Assembly (NCBI RefSeq): GCF_005937885.2
Contig: NZ_CP042176.1
Coordinates: forward strand, 4,893,501 to 4,957,500
Direction of reading: 5' to 3'
Length of the DNA: 64,000 nucleotides
Origin: Bradyrhizobium sp. KBS0727
Lineage (GTDB): Bacteria > Pseudomonadota > Alphaproteobacteria > Rhizobiales > Xanthobacteraceae
Position numbers and translations under genes: made by a program. How positions within the stretch are numbered: the first letter of the stretch is position 1; each line of letters starts with the position of its first letter. The notes beneath the pieces were generated by a model. That model was not told the DNA's origin and did not search any database. It worked only from the letters and a program-made list of their open reading frames with translations. Below, piece after piece: positions 1-8,416 of this stretch.

Positions 1-85
1 CTAGCGGTAACCGGCGATGTAGGATCGCACCATCGTGTGCAAACATAGATAAAGAGCGCGCAAAGCGTCGTATCTGGAGGAATGA

Positions 86-910
86 GTGGCTTACGCTTTG
101 GAAGTGCGCGGGGTGTCACTGCGCTTTGGTGGCGTCCGTGCGCTGACCGAAGTCAGCTTCGGCGTCAACGACGGCGAGTTGTTTTCGATCATCGGGCCGA
201 ACGGCGCCGGCAAGACCTCGATCGTCAATTGCATCTCGGGCCGCTACAAGCCGACCGAAGGCCAGCTGCTCTATCGCGGCAGGGACATCACCGGCCTGAA
301 CCCGAACGCGCGTCCCTCGCTCGGCATCGGCCGCACCTTCCAGAACCTGGCGCTGTTCCACCATATGAGCGTGCTCGACAACATCATGGTCGGGCGGCAC
401 CATTTGCTGAAGAACAACTTCATCACGGGATCGCTGTACTGGCTGACCGGAGCGCGGCGCGAGGAACTCGAGCACCGTCGCAAGGTGGAGGAAATCATCG
501 ACTTCCTCGACCTGCAGTCGGTCCGCAAGGCCACCGCCGGTACCCTGCCCTACGGCCTGCGCAAACGCGTCGAGCTTGCCCGCGCGATGGCGCTGGAGCC
601 GCAGTTGATCCTGTTGGACGAGCCGATGGCCGGCATGAACTTCGAGGAAAAGGAGGACATGGCGCGCTACATCGTCGACCTTAACGAAGAGTTCGGCATG
701 ACCGTGATGATGATTGAGCACGACATGGGCGTGGTGATGGATATCTCCCACCGCGTCATGGTGCTGGATTTCGGCCGCAAGATCGCCGAGGGCGATCCCG
801 CGGCTGTGCTCGCCGATCCCCATGTCAAGCGCGCCTATCTCGGCGAAGAGGACGAGGTCCTCGTCGATCCCGACGACAAGCCCACCGCGGCCCCGGAGTG
901 CGCGGCATGA
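86..910 (+). CDS. livG: LivG-type ABC transporter ATP-binding protein
   Basis: ATPase subunit of a branched-chain-amino-acid-type (HAAT) importer, acting on the cytoplasmic face of the inner membrane; 274 aa, near the usual LivG length. Walker A is GPNGAGKTS (about residue 38), the signature region LPYGLRKRVELARAMA is a LivG-style degenerate LSGGQ, and Walker B is LILLDEP. The GTG at 86 is chosen because GGAGG (76-80) precedes it by 5 bases and the reading begins MAYALEVRGVSLRFGG; the ATG at 82 is in another frame. Its stop overlaps the next gene's ATG (ATGA, 907-910), so the genes are translationally coupled. The acidic tail after the ABC domain is variable in the family. The substrate cannot be read from the sequence; linkage to an acyl-CoA synthetase suggests a carboxylic acid rather than an amino acid. 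Confidence 0.93.
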   Translation: MAYALEVRGVSLRFGGVRALTEVSFGVNDGELFSIIGPNGAGKTSIVNCISGRYKPTEGQLLYRGRDITGLNPNARPSLGIGRTFQNLALFHHMSVLDNIMVGRHHLLKNNFITGSLYWLTGARREELEHRRKVEEIIDFLDLQSVRKATAGTLPYGLRKRVELARAMALEPQLILLDEPMAGMNFEEKEDMARYIVDLNEEFGMTVMMIEHDMGVVMDISHRVMVLDFGRKIAEGDPAAVLADPHVKRAYLGEEDEVLVDPDDKPTAAPECAA

Positions 911-2838
911 TGGATTACGCCGGCCGTGTGGCCCAAGCCGATACCTATCCGAAAATGCTGCGCCTCAACGCCAAAGAGCACGGCGGCGAGATTGCGCTGC
1001 GCGAAAAGGATCTCGGGCTGTGGCGGGTCTTCACCTGGAACGACTACCAAAGCCGCGTTCATGATTTCGCCCTCGGCATGGTCGAACTGGGGCTCGGGCG
1101 CGGCGACGTCATCGGCGTGATCGGCGACAACCGGCCGGACTGGGTGGCGGCCGAAATCGCAACCCATGCCATCGGCGCCATGAGCCTCGGCCTTTATCGC
1201 GACGTGCTCGACGAGGAAGCCGCGTATCTCTTGAGTTACGGCGAGGCCAAACTGGTCTTTGCCGAGGACGAAGAACAGGTCGACAAGCTGCTGGCGCTGG
1301 CCGAGCGCGTGCCGAACCTCAAGCACATCGTCTATTCCGATCCGCGCGGCATGCGGAAATATGACGATCCGCGCCTGATGGAGGCCGAAAAGCTGGCCAC
1401 GATGGGCCGCGAACGGGCGGCGCGCGAACCGGGTCTTTACGATCGCCTGGTGGACCAAACCAAGGGCGAGGACGTCGCCATCCTCTGCACCACCTCGGGC
1501 ACCACGGCCAATCCCAAGCTGGCGATGCTGGCGGCCGGACGCGTCTTGAGGCATTGCGCGACTTATCTCTCGTTCGATCCGAAGGGACCGGATGACGAAT
1601 ACGTCTCGGTGCTGCCGCTGCCCTGGATCATGGAACAGGTTTACGTGCTCGGCAAAGGCCTGCTCTGCCGGATGAAGGTCAACTTCGTCGAAGAGCCCGA
1701 CACCATGATGAACGACTTCCGCGAGATCGCGCCGACCTTCGTGCTGTTCGCCCCGAGGGTCTGGGAATCGATCGCGGCGGATGTGCGCGCCGGCGTGATG
1801 GACTCCTCGCCGCTCAAACAGAAATTGTACGACCTCGGCATGAAGACCGGGCTTGCGGCGCTCGCCGAAGGCAAGCACTCGATGCTGGCCGACAAGGTCC
1901 TGTTCCGCGCGCTGCGCGACCGCCTCGGCTTCACGCGGCTGCGCTCGGCTGCGACCGGAGGTGCTGCGCTCGGGCCGGATACGTTCAAGTTCTTCCAGGC
2001 CATGGGCGTGCCGCTGCGCACGCTCTACGGCCAGACCGAACTGTTGGGCGCCTATACGCTGCACCCCTTCGGCAAGGTCGATCCGGACACCACCGGCGTG
2101 CCGATGGCCAGCGATATCGAGATCCGCGTCGACAACCCCGACATCAACGGGGTCGGCGAGATCGTGGTGCGCCATCCCAACATGTATCTCGGCTACTACA
2201 AAAATCCGGAAGCTTCCGTCGCCGACATGAAGGACGGCTGGATGCACTCGGGCGACGCCGGCTATTTCAACGACAACAAGCAACTCGTCGTCATCGACCG
2301 CATCAAGGATCTCGCCGAGACCTCGCGCGGCGAACGCTTCTCACCGCAATATCTGGAAAACAAGCTGAAGTTCTCGCCCTACATCGCCGAGACGGTGGTG
2401 CTGGGCGCCGGTCGCGACGCGCTGGCGGCCATGATCTGCATCCGCTACTCGATCATCTCGAAATGGGCGGAGAAGAACCGTATCTCGTTCACTACCTACA
2501 CCGACCTCGCCTCGCGCCCGGAGGTCTACGATCTCCTGCGCAAGGAAGTCGAGACCGTCAACACCACGCTGCCGCCGGCGCAGCGCATCTCGCGCTTCCT
2601 GCTGCTCTACAAGGAACTCGACGCCGACGACGGCGAACTGACCCGCACGCGGAAAGTTCGCCGCAGCGTCATCAACGAAAAGTACGCCGGGATTATCGAC
2701 GCGATCTACGGCGGCAAGCGTGACATCCCGGTCGATACCGTGATCCGCTTCCAGGACGGCACCACCCAGCGCATCCGCACCACGCTGCGGGTGATCGACC
2801 TCGCGCATGACATGCCGGTCGCGGAGGCCGCGGAATGA
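907..2838 (+). CDS. AMP-dependent acyl-CoA synthetase (long-chain-type)
   Basis: ANL-superfamily ligase that would activate a carboxylic acid to its CoA thioester through an acyl-adenylate; 643 aa from ATG 907. Visible motifs are a P-loop TSGTTANPKLAM (the usual TSGTTGxPKG has drifted at its end), YGQTE, the A8-hinge region GWMHSGDAGYF and DRIKDL. The family resembles long-chain acyl-CoA synthetases (FadD15/FAA type). The start could also be GTG 898, but ATG 907 overlaps the livG stop in ATGA. The stop overlaps livH in the same way (2835-2838). Being embedded as the second gene of an ABC importer operon implies coupled uptake and activation of one substrate, perhaps aromatic or fatty acids; that part is inference. 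Confidence 0.92.
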   Translation: MMDYAGRVAQADTYPKMLRLNAKEHGGEIALREKDLGLWRVFTWNDYQSRVHDFALGMVELGLGRGDVIGVIGDNRPDWVAAEIATHAIGAMSLGLYRDVLDEEAAYLLSYGEAKLVFAEDEEQVDKLLALAERVPNLKHIVYSDPRGMRKYDDPRLMEAEKLATMGRERAAREPGLYDRLVDQTKGEDVAILCTTSGTTANPKLAMLAAGRVLRHCATYLSFDPKGPDDEYVSVLPLPWIMEQVYVLGKGLLCRMKVNFVEEPDTMMNDFREIAPTFVLFAPRVWESIAADVRAGVMDSSPLKQKLYDLGMKTGLAALAEGKHSMLADKVLFRALRDRLGFTRLRSAATGGAALGPDTFKFFQAMGVPLRTLYGQTELLGAYTLHPFGKVDPDTTGVPMASDIEIRVDNPDINGVGEIVVRHPNMYLGYYKNPEASVADMKDGWMHSGDAGYFNDNKQLVVIDRIKDLAETSRGERFSPQYLENKLKFSPYIAETVVLGAGRDALAAMICIRYSIISKWAEKNRISFTTYTDLASRPEVYDLLRKEVETVNTTLPPAQRISRFLLLYKELDADDGELTRTRKVRRSVINEKYAGIIDAIYGGKRDIPVDTVIRFQDGTTQRIRTTLRVIDLAHDMPVAEAAE

Positions 2839-3728
2839 ACACCCAGTTCCTGATCCAGCTCCTGGTCAACGGCCTCGTGGTCGGCACGCTCTATGGCGTG
2901 GTGGCGATGTCGTTCGTGTTGATCTACAAGGCGACGCAGGTGGTGAATTTCGCGCAAGGTGAGCTGCTGCTGATCGGCGCCTGGGTGTGCTGGGCGCTGC
3001 TCGCCAAATACGAGGTACCGTTCTGGCTGGGCATGCCGATGACGCTGGTGTTCATGTTCGTGTTCGGCATCGCGATCCAGATCCTGATCCTGCGCCCGAT
3101 GATCGGCGAGCCGATCATCTCCGTCATCATGGTGACGATCGGCCTGTCGATGGTGTTCCAGGCCGCACTGAAGTGGATATTCGGCGTCAACCCGCAGCCG
3201 TTCCCGCGCGTGTTCCAAAGCCAATCCGTCAGCTTCCTCGGCCTTCAGATCCAGACCGTCTATGTCATGAGTCTCGTGGTGTCGGTCGCGATGATGATCG
3301 GCATGGCCTGGTTCTTCCGGGCCTCCAAATATGGCCTCGCCATGCGCGCCACCGCCTTCAACCAGCAGGTGGCGCAGTCTCTGGGTATCTCGGTGAAAAA
3401 CGTGTTCGCGATGGCGTGGGCGATTTCGGCCATGGTGTCGGCGGTTGCCGGCGTCGTGGTCGCCGTCGTCAACGGCGTATCCTCGGGCCTTTCCACCTAC
3501 GGCATCAAAGTGTTTCCGGCCGCGATCCTCGGCGGGCTGGATTCGATCGGCGGCGCCGTGGTCGGCGGCATCATCATCGGGCTCCTGGAGAACATCGCGC
3601 AGTATGTCGACAGCGAATATCTGCACTGGGGCAATCTCTACGAAATCGCGCCGTTCTACGTGCTGATCATTATTTTGATGATCAAGCCCTATGGACTGTT
3701 CGGCACCAAAGACATCGAGCGGGTATAA
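2835..3728 (+). CDS. livH: LivH-type branched-chain ABC permease
   Basis: Inner-membrane permease of the HAAT importer, 297 aa, with about eight hydrophobic segments. It starts MNTQFLIQLLVNGLVVGTLYG, the classical LivH opening, and holds the conserved motifs VVNFAQGELLLIG and FPAAILGGLDSIGGAVVGG. It overlaps the preceding acyl-CoA synthetase by 4 bases and is followed after 3 bases by livM. It pairs with livM to form the translocation pore served by the two ATPases encoded at 86 and 6319. Confidence 0.94.
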   Translation: MNTQFLIQLLVNGLVVGTLYGVVAMSFVLIYKATQVVNFAQGELLLIGAWVCWALLAKYEVPFWLGMPMTLVFMFVFGIAIQILILRPMIGEPIISVIMVTIGLSMVFQAALKWIFGVNPQPFPRVFQSQSVSFLGLQIQTVYVMSLVVSVAMMIGMAWFFRASKYGLAMRATAFNQQVAQSLGISVKNVFAMAWAISAMVSAVAGVVVAVVNGVSSGLSTYGIKVFPAAILGGLDSIGGAVVGGIIIGLLENIAQYVDSEYLHWGNLYEIAPFYVLIIILMIKPYGLFGTKDIERV

Positions 3729-3731
3729 CTC

Positions 3732-4805
3732 ATGGCCGGTCCCTCCCTCATCCCCTCCGGCGACTTCCGCACCACCTATGCGGCGGACACCACGATTTTT
3801 CCGACCGCGACCAGCCGCAACTTTGCCATTGCCGGCGTCATCCTGGTCTGCTTCGCACCACTGGTATTCACCAATTACTGGCTCAGCATCTCGATCCAGA
3901 TCGGCATCTTTGCCATCGCGGCGCTCGGGCTCAACGTCCTGGTCGGCTTCACCGGGCAGATCTCGATCGGCCACGCCGCGTTCTTCCTGCTCGGCGCCTT
4001 CACCTCGGCCTACATCTCCAACACTCTGCCGATCCCGGTGTTCTTCGCCATTCCGCTCGCCGGCGTCATCACCGCGTTGGTCGGACTGATCTTCGGCCTG
4101 CCGGCGGCGCGGCTAAAGGGCCTCTATCTCGTCATCGCGACGCTCGCCGCGCAATATATCCTGCTGGATTTCTTCTCGCGCGCCGACTGGTTCTCCGGCG
4201 GCTCGGTGCCGGCCAGCGCCAACCCGTTCTCGATCTTCGGCTACACGTTCCGCGGCGATAAGCAATATTTCTACGTCGTGCTGGCCTATCTCGTGATCAG
4301 CTATCTCCTGGTCACCAACCTGATGCGCACCCGCGACGGCCGCGCCCTGGTCGCGATCCGCGACCATTATCTCTCCGCCGAGATCATGGGCATCAACCTC
4401 ACCAAATACCGTACGCTGTCATTCGGGCTCGCCGCCTTCTTCGCCGGCATCGCCGGCGCGCTTTACGCGCACTATCAGCTCGTCGTCTCCAACGAAGGTT
4501 TTGGCATCGAGCGTTCGATCCTGTTCCTGGCAATGATCATCATCGGCGGCACCGGATCGGTCATGGGCACCCTGATGGGGACCGCGTTCGTGGTGTTGCT
4601 GCCGGAAGCAATGGAGTGGATCAGCGGCGGCCTGAAGGGCAGCGCGATCGACAAGGCGTTGTCACTCAACAACAACATCACCTTCCTCCGCGAGATCACG
4701 ATCGGGCTGATCATCATCGGATTCCTGATGTTCGAGCCCGACGGGCTTGCGCACCGCTGGCGACAAATCAAGACCTACTGGAAACTCTACCCGTTTTCGC
4801 ATTGA
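3732..4805 (+). CDS. livM: LivM-type branched-chain ABC permease
   Basis: Second permease of the importer, 357 aa, with roughly ten hydrophobic segments. Family motifs include GLNVLVGFTGQISIGHAAFF near residue 60 and the EAA-like stretch GINLTKYRTLSFGLAAFFAG. The N-terminal 35 residues are polar, as in many rhizobial LivM proteins. It lies 3 bases after livH, in the same operon, and 49 bases before the binding protein gene. Confidence 0.94.
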   Translation: MAGPSLIPSGDFRTTYAADTTIFPTATSRNFAIAGVILVCFAPLVFTNYWLSISIQIGIFAIAALGLNVLVGFTGQISIGHAAFFLLGAFTSAYISNTLPIPVFFAIPLAGVITALVGLIFGLPAARLKGLYLVIATLAAQYILLDFFSRADWFSGGSVPASANPFSIFGYTFRGDKQYFYVVLAYLVISYLLVTNLMRTRDGRALVAIRDHYLSAEIMGINLTKYRTLSFGLAAFFAGIAGALYAHYQLVVSNEGFGIERSILFLAMIIIGGTGSVMGTLMGTAFVVLLPEAMEWISGGLKGSAIDKALSLNNNITFLREITIGLIIIGFLMFEPDGLAHRWRQIKTYWKLYPFSH

Positions 4806-4854
4806 GGCGGGAACGGGAGCGACGACAACGAACTCAACAAAAGACCGGAGGAAA

Positions 4855-6144
4855 ATGTCTATGACGATGAAATCTCTCTTGAGCACCGTTTCATTGGCGC
4901 TGCTGATTAGCGGCGCTTCCGCATCCGCGCAGGCACAGATTGCGCTCGGCCATCTGCAGGATCTGTCGGGCGGCACCGCCGACGTCGGAACCCCCTACGG
5001 CCAGGGCGTCGCGGATACCTTCGCCTGGGTCAACAAGAACGGCGGCGTCGGCGGCAAGCAGCTCAATGTCGACAGCAACGACTACGGCTACCAGGTGCCG
5101 CGCGCGATCGCGCTCTACAAGAAATGGTCGGCGCCCGACACCAAGGTCGCCGCGATCATGGGTTGGGGCACCGCGGATACCGAGGCGCTCACCGGCTTCC
5201 TCGCGCAGGACAAGATCCCGGACATCTCCGGTTCCTACGCGGCGGCGCTGACCGATCCGGAAGGCACCAGCGGCAAGGCCAAGCCGGCGCCGTATAATTT
5301 CTTCTACGGCCCGAGCTATTCCGATGCGCTGCGTGCGGAACTGACCTGGGCGGCCGAGGACTGGAAGGCCAAGGGCAAGCCCGGCAAGCCCAAGTTCGTG
5401 CACATGGGCGCCAACCACCCCTACCCGAACGCCCCGAAGGCGGCGGGTGAAGCGCTTGCCGCCGAACTCGGCTTCGAAGTGCTGCCCCCGCTGGTGTTCG
5501 CGCTTTCGCCGGGCGACTACAGCGCGCAGTGCCTCAGCCTGAAGAGTGCCGGCGCCAATTACGCCTATCTCGGCAACACGGCCGCCTCCAACATCTCGGT
5601 GATGAAGGCCTGCAAGACCGCCGGCGTCGACGTTCAGTTCCTCAGCAACGTCTGGGGGATGGATGAGAACGCCGCCAAGACGGCAGGCGATGCGGCCGAC
5701 GGCGTCATCTTCCCGCTGCGGACCGCGGTGGCGTGGGGCGGCAATGCGCCGGGCATGAAGACCGTGATCGAAATCTCGAAAATGTCCGACCCGACAGGCA
5801 AGGTCTATCGGCCCGTGCATTACATCGCGGCGGTCTGCAGCGCGCTCTATCTGAAGGAAGCGCTCGACTGGGCCGCCAAGAACGGTGGCGCCACCGGCGA
5901 GAACGTCGCCAAGGCCTTCTACCAGAAGAAGGATTGGGTGCCGGCCGGCATGGACGGCGTCTGCAATCCCTCGACCTGGACCGAGAAGGATCACCGCCCA
6001 ACCACGAAGGTCGATCTGTATCGCTCGAAAGTATCGGGCGCGACCGATGGCGATATCAACGACGTCATGGCCAAGGGCACGATCAAGCTCGAGAAGGTCA
6101 AGACCGTCGAGTTGCCGCGCAAGCCGGAATGGTTTGGCTGGTAA
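4855..6144 (+). CDS. Periplasmic ABC substrate-binding protein (Liv-type)
   Basis: Periplasmic receptor of the importer, 429 aa. A Sec signal peptide is clear: MTMKSLLSTVSLALLISG followed by a cleavage region ASASAQAQ. The mature part begins IALGHLQDLSGGTADVG, a type I periplasmic-binding fold as in LivK/AmiC-like proteins. GGAGG (4847-4851) sits 3 bases before ATG 4855 and 9 bases before ATG 4861, so 4861 may be the true start. At about 400 mature residues it is longer than LivK of E. coli and resembles the long receptors for amides, urea or aromatic acids. A hairpin and a palindromic repeat separate it from the last gene of the operon. Confidence 0.92.
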   Translation: MSMTMKSLLSTVSLALLISGASASAQAQIALGHLQDLSGGTADVGTPYGQGVADTFAWVNKNGGVGGKQLNVDSNDYGYQVPRAIALYKKWSAPDTKVAAIMGWGTADTEALTGFLAQDKIPDISGSYAAALTDPEGTSGKAKPAPYNFFYGPSYSDALRAELTWAAEDWKAKGKPGKPKFVHMGANHPYPNAPKAAGEALAAELGFEVLPPLVFALSPGDYSAQCLSLKSAGANYAYLGNTAASNISVMKACKTAGVDVQFLSNVWGMDENAAKTAGDAADGVIFPLRTAVAWGGNAPGMKTVIEISKMSDPTGKVYRPVHYIAAVCSALYLKEALDWAAKNGGATGENVAKAFYQKKDWVPAGMDGVCNPSTWTEKDHRPTTKVDLYRSKVSGATDGDINDVMAKGTIKLEKVKTVELPRKPEWFGW

Positions 6145-6152
6145 ATTGGGGC

Positions 6153-6174
6153 GGGCCGTCCGCAAGGGCGGCCC
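6153..6174 (+). terminator. Strong hairpin after the binding-protein gene
   Basis: GGGCCGTCC (6153-6161), loop GCAA, GGGCGGCCC (6166-6174): a 9-bp stem with one G-U pair and a stable GNRA tetraloop, 8 bases after the stop codon. No T-run follows, so it is more likely an mRNA 3'-end stabiliser or attenuator that lets binding-protein mRNA exceed that of downstream livF than a full terminator. Confidence 0.5.
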
Positions 6175-6184
6175 ACTCTCCAGT

Positions 6185-6300
6185 CGTCATCCCCGCGAAA
6201 GCGGGGATCCAGTACGCCGCAGCTTCTCGATTTATCGCAGGCGTCTCTGGAATACCGGGTCACCCGCCCAGTGCGCAATCGCGCACAAGGCGGGTGACGA
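6185..6300. repeat. Intergenic palindromic (REP-like) repeat
   Basis: Two palindromic blocks lie between the binding-protein gene and livF. The first is CGTCATCCCCGC-GAAA-GCGGGG (perfect 6-bp stem, 6191-6206). The second has outer arms GTCACCCGCC (6259-6268) and GGCGGGTGAC (6289-6298), with a nested GTGCGC-AATC-GCGCAC stem. The opening CGTCATCCCCGCGAAAGCGGGGATCC is typical of dispersed repeats in many proteobacterial genomes, including bradyrhizobia. It ends about 18 bases before the livF start and could modulate livF expression. Confidence 0.7.
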
Positions 6301-6318
6301 CAGCGAAGGTAAACGGAC

Positions 6319-7161
6319 ATGACTGAAACCGTCGATACCGCCCGACCGGCGCCAGCCGCCGCCACGACATCAGCGCCGCTGCTCAGCGTGCGCAACATCG
6401 AAGTGGTGTATGACGACGTCATCCTGGTGCTGCGCGGGCTGAGCCTCGACGTGCCCAAGGGCGCGATCGTGGCGCTGCTCGGCGCCAATGGCGCCGGCAA
6501 GTCGACGACGCTGAAAGCGATCTCGGGCCTGCTCAAGACCGAGGACGGCGAAGTCACCCGCGGCGAAATCGTGTTCGAGGGCGAGCGCATCCACGGCATC
6601 GACCCCGACAAGATCGTCCGCCGCGGCATCTTCCAAGTGATGGAGGGCCGCCGCATCATATCAGACATGACGTCGATGGAAAACCTGCGGCTCGGGGCCT
6701 TTACCCGCAGCGACAACGAGGTCGGCGACGACATCGACATGGTCTTCAAGTATTTTCCGCGCCTGAAGGAGCGCACGGGATTGGCCGGCTATCTGTCCGG
6801 TGGCGAACAGCAGATGCTGGCGATCGGCCGCGCGCTGATGGCGCGCCCCAAGATGATCCTGATGGACGAGCCGTCGATGGGGCTGTCGCCGCTGCTGGTC
6901 AAGGAAGTGTTCGCCATCATCAAGGAGATCAACCGCGACCTCGGCGTCACCATCCTGCTGGTGGAGCAGAATGCGCGTGCCGCACTTTCGGTCGCCAGCC
7001 ACGGCTACATCATGGAACAGGGCAAGGTGGTGCTCGACGGCTCGGCCGACGAATTGCGCGACAACGAGGACGTCAAGGAATTCTACCTCGGCGGCGCCGG
7101 CGACCAGCGCAAGAGTTTTAAGAACCTGAAAAGCTTCAAGCGGCGGAAGCGGTGGCTGTGA
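6319..7161 (+). CDS. livF: LivF-type ABC transporter ATP-binding protein
   Basis: Second ATPase of the importer, 280 aa. Walker A is GANGAGKST (about residue 58), the signature is YLSGGEQQMLAIGRALMARP, Walker B is MILMDEPSMGLSP, and the switch His is usual for LivF (here LLVEQNA). The N-terminal 20 residues are rich in Ala, Pro and Thr, and the basic tail KSFKNLKSFKRRKRWL is an extension. It is last in the operon and converges with the AGE-family gene 11 bases away. Confidence 0.93.
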   Translation: MTETVDTARPAPAAATTSAPLLSVRNIEVVYDDVILVLRGLSLDVPKGAIVALLGANGAGKSTTLKAISGLLKTEDGEVTRGEIVFEGERIHGIDPDKIVRRGIFQVMEGRRIISDMTSMENLRLGAFTRSDNEVGDDIDMVFKYFPRLKERTGLAGYLSGGEQQMLAIGRALMARPKMILMDEPSMGLSPLLVKEVFAIIKEINRDLGVTILLVEQNARAALSVASHGYIMEQGKVVLDGSADELRDNEDVKEFYLGGAGDQRKSFKNLKSFKRRKRWL

Positions 7162-7172
7162 AAGCCAACTCT

Positions 7173-8324
7173 TTACCCGAGCACCTGTTCCGCTTCGGTC
7201 ACCGCGCAGAGCACGTGATAGAACGAGGACGCAGGGATCGTGGCGACCAGCGAGTTGCCGGCGCGATCGAATTGATCGTGCCAGCCGCCGGCCACAGGAT
7301 GGCTGAGGTAGTGCCGCTCCAGCCGCACCAGCGCCGCGCGCGCTTCGTCGGCGGCACCGGCCTCGCCGGACTCCGCCTGTGCGATCCACGCTTTCGCAAT
7401 CTCCGTCTGCGGCCACAGCCGCCGCGTATGGCGCTTGACGTTGCCGGCGGTGTCGCCTTCGTCGACCAGAAAGCCCGTCGCCTCGTCACGGTAGCGCAGC
7501 GCCGACGCCAGCAACTCACCGCGAAAACGCCCGGTCGGACAGCCCGTGATGCGTTCAAAACCTTTCAGCAGCCAGGCCCACTCCGCCTGATGCCCGGGCT
7601 CGATGCTCACAGGCTCGATCCTCGACCAGTCCTCTTCAAAATACTCGCCGAGCAGTTGCTTCTGCTTGTCATAGAGGTTGGCGAGAAACAGCGCGAAGAA
7701 ATCACCGGCGCGATTCTGGAATACGTTGTCATGCGTCGCGTCGAACGCGGCAATCATCGCTTCGAACAGATGCATCTGGGGATTTTGCCGCCGCGGCATC
7801 GACGCCGGCAAACCTTCGAGAAAGCCGCCGTGCGACGAGCGCAGGTGGGTATCCAGGAAATGACAGAGCGTGTCGATCTCGGCGCGGACCTGCGCATCGC
7901 GGTCAAGCGCGTAGACGGTGGCCAGCGCCAGCAGCACGAAGGCATGGTCATAGGTATCGCGCAGCGGCTTCAGCACGGCGCCATCAGGCGTCAGGACGTG
8001 GACGAAGCCGGGCTTGCCATCGGGGCTTTTGGCCTTGGTCAACAGGTAATCCAGCCCCTTCAGCGCGATCTCGCGGCCTTCGGGATACCAGCCCATCTGG
8101 GCCGCCTTGGCGAAACAATAGATCTGCCGGGCCTGCACCATAATCCGGCGCGGCGCCTGACGGTCGGCACGGCCGTCCGGCGTGAGGCGATCGATGAAGC
8201 CGCCTGTCGTGCGATCCCAGCCTTCGCCGGACCACAGCGGCAATGCATGGTCGATCATGCGGGCCTTCAGCCTCGCGATGACGTCGGCCGAATCCTCCGC
8301 CGCAGCAGTTTGTGCATCAGCCAT
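7173..8324 (-). CDS. AGE-family sugar epimerase/isomerase
   Basis: Cytoplasmic (alpha/alpha)6-barrel enzyme of the N-acylglucosamine 2-epimerase family, 383 aa, the usual length. Visible family signatures include HALPLWSGEGWDRTTGGFID near the N terminus, QARQIYCFAKAAQMGWYP, and the C-terminal segments EPGHQAEWAWLLKGFERI and QTEIAKAWIAQAE. Members interconvert GlcNAc/ManNAc, mannose/fructose or mannose-6-phosphate/fructose-6-phosphate; the sequence alone does not decide. It is transcribed toward livF and away from the PaaK-like gene, with about 90 bases between their divergent starts. Confidence 0.88.
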   Translation of the reverse strand: MADAQTAAAEDSADVIARLKARMIDHALPLWSGEGWDRTTGGFIDRLTPDGRADRQAPRRIMVQARQIYCFAKAAQMGWYPEGREIALKGLDYLLTKAKSPDGKPGFVHVLTPDGAVLKPLRDTYDHAFVLLALATVYALDRDAQVRAEIDTLCHFLDTHLRSSHGGFLEGLPASMPRRQNPQMHLFEAMIAAFDATHDNVFQNRAGDFFALFLANLYDKQKQLLGEYFEEDWSRIEPVSIEPGHQAEWAWLLKGFERITGCPTGRFRGELLASALRYRDEATGFLVDEGDTAGNVKRHTRRLWPQTEIAKAWIAQAESGEAGAADEARAALVRLERHYLSHPVAGGWHDQFDRAGNSLVATIPASSFYHVLCAVTEAEQVLG

Positions 8325-8416
8325 CGCGTTCTCCGAGCCAACTCCAACACCGGTAGAAGCCGTCTGTTAGCACGTCAACGGCGGCGCGCAATGAGCCCTA
8401 ACCTGACGGATCAACC

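Noticed and set aside
116..3974. Long minus-strand open frames opposite the liv operon (up to 482 codons)
   Set aside because: They lie antisense to strongly supported genes in GC-rich DNA, where the opposite frame stays open by codon bias. Their translations are rich in His, Arg and Asp with no family likeness.
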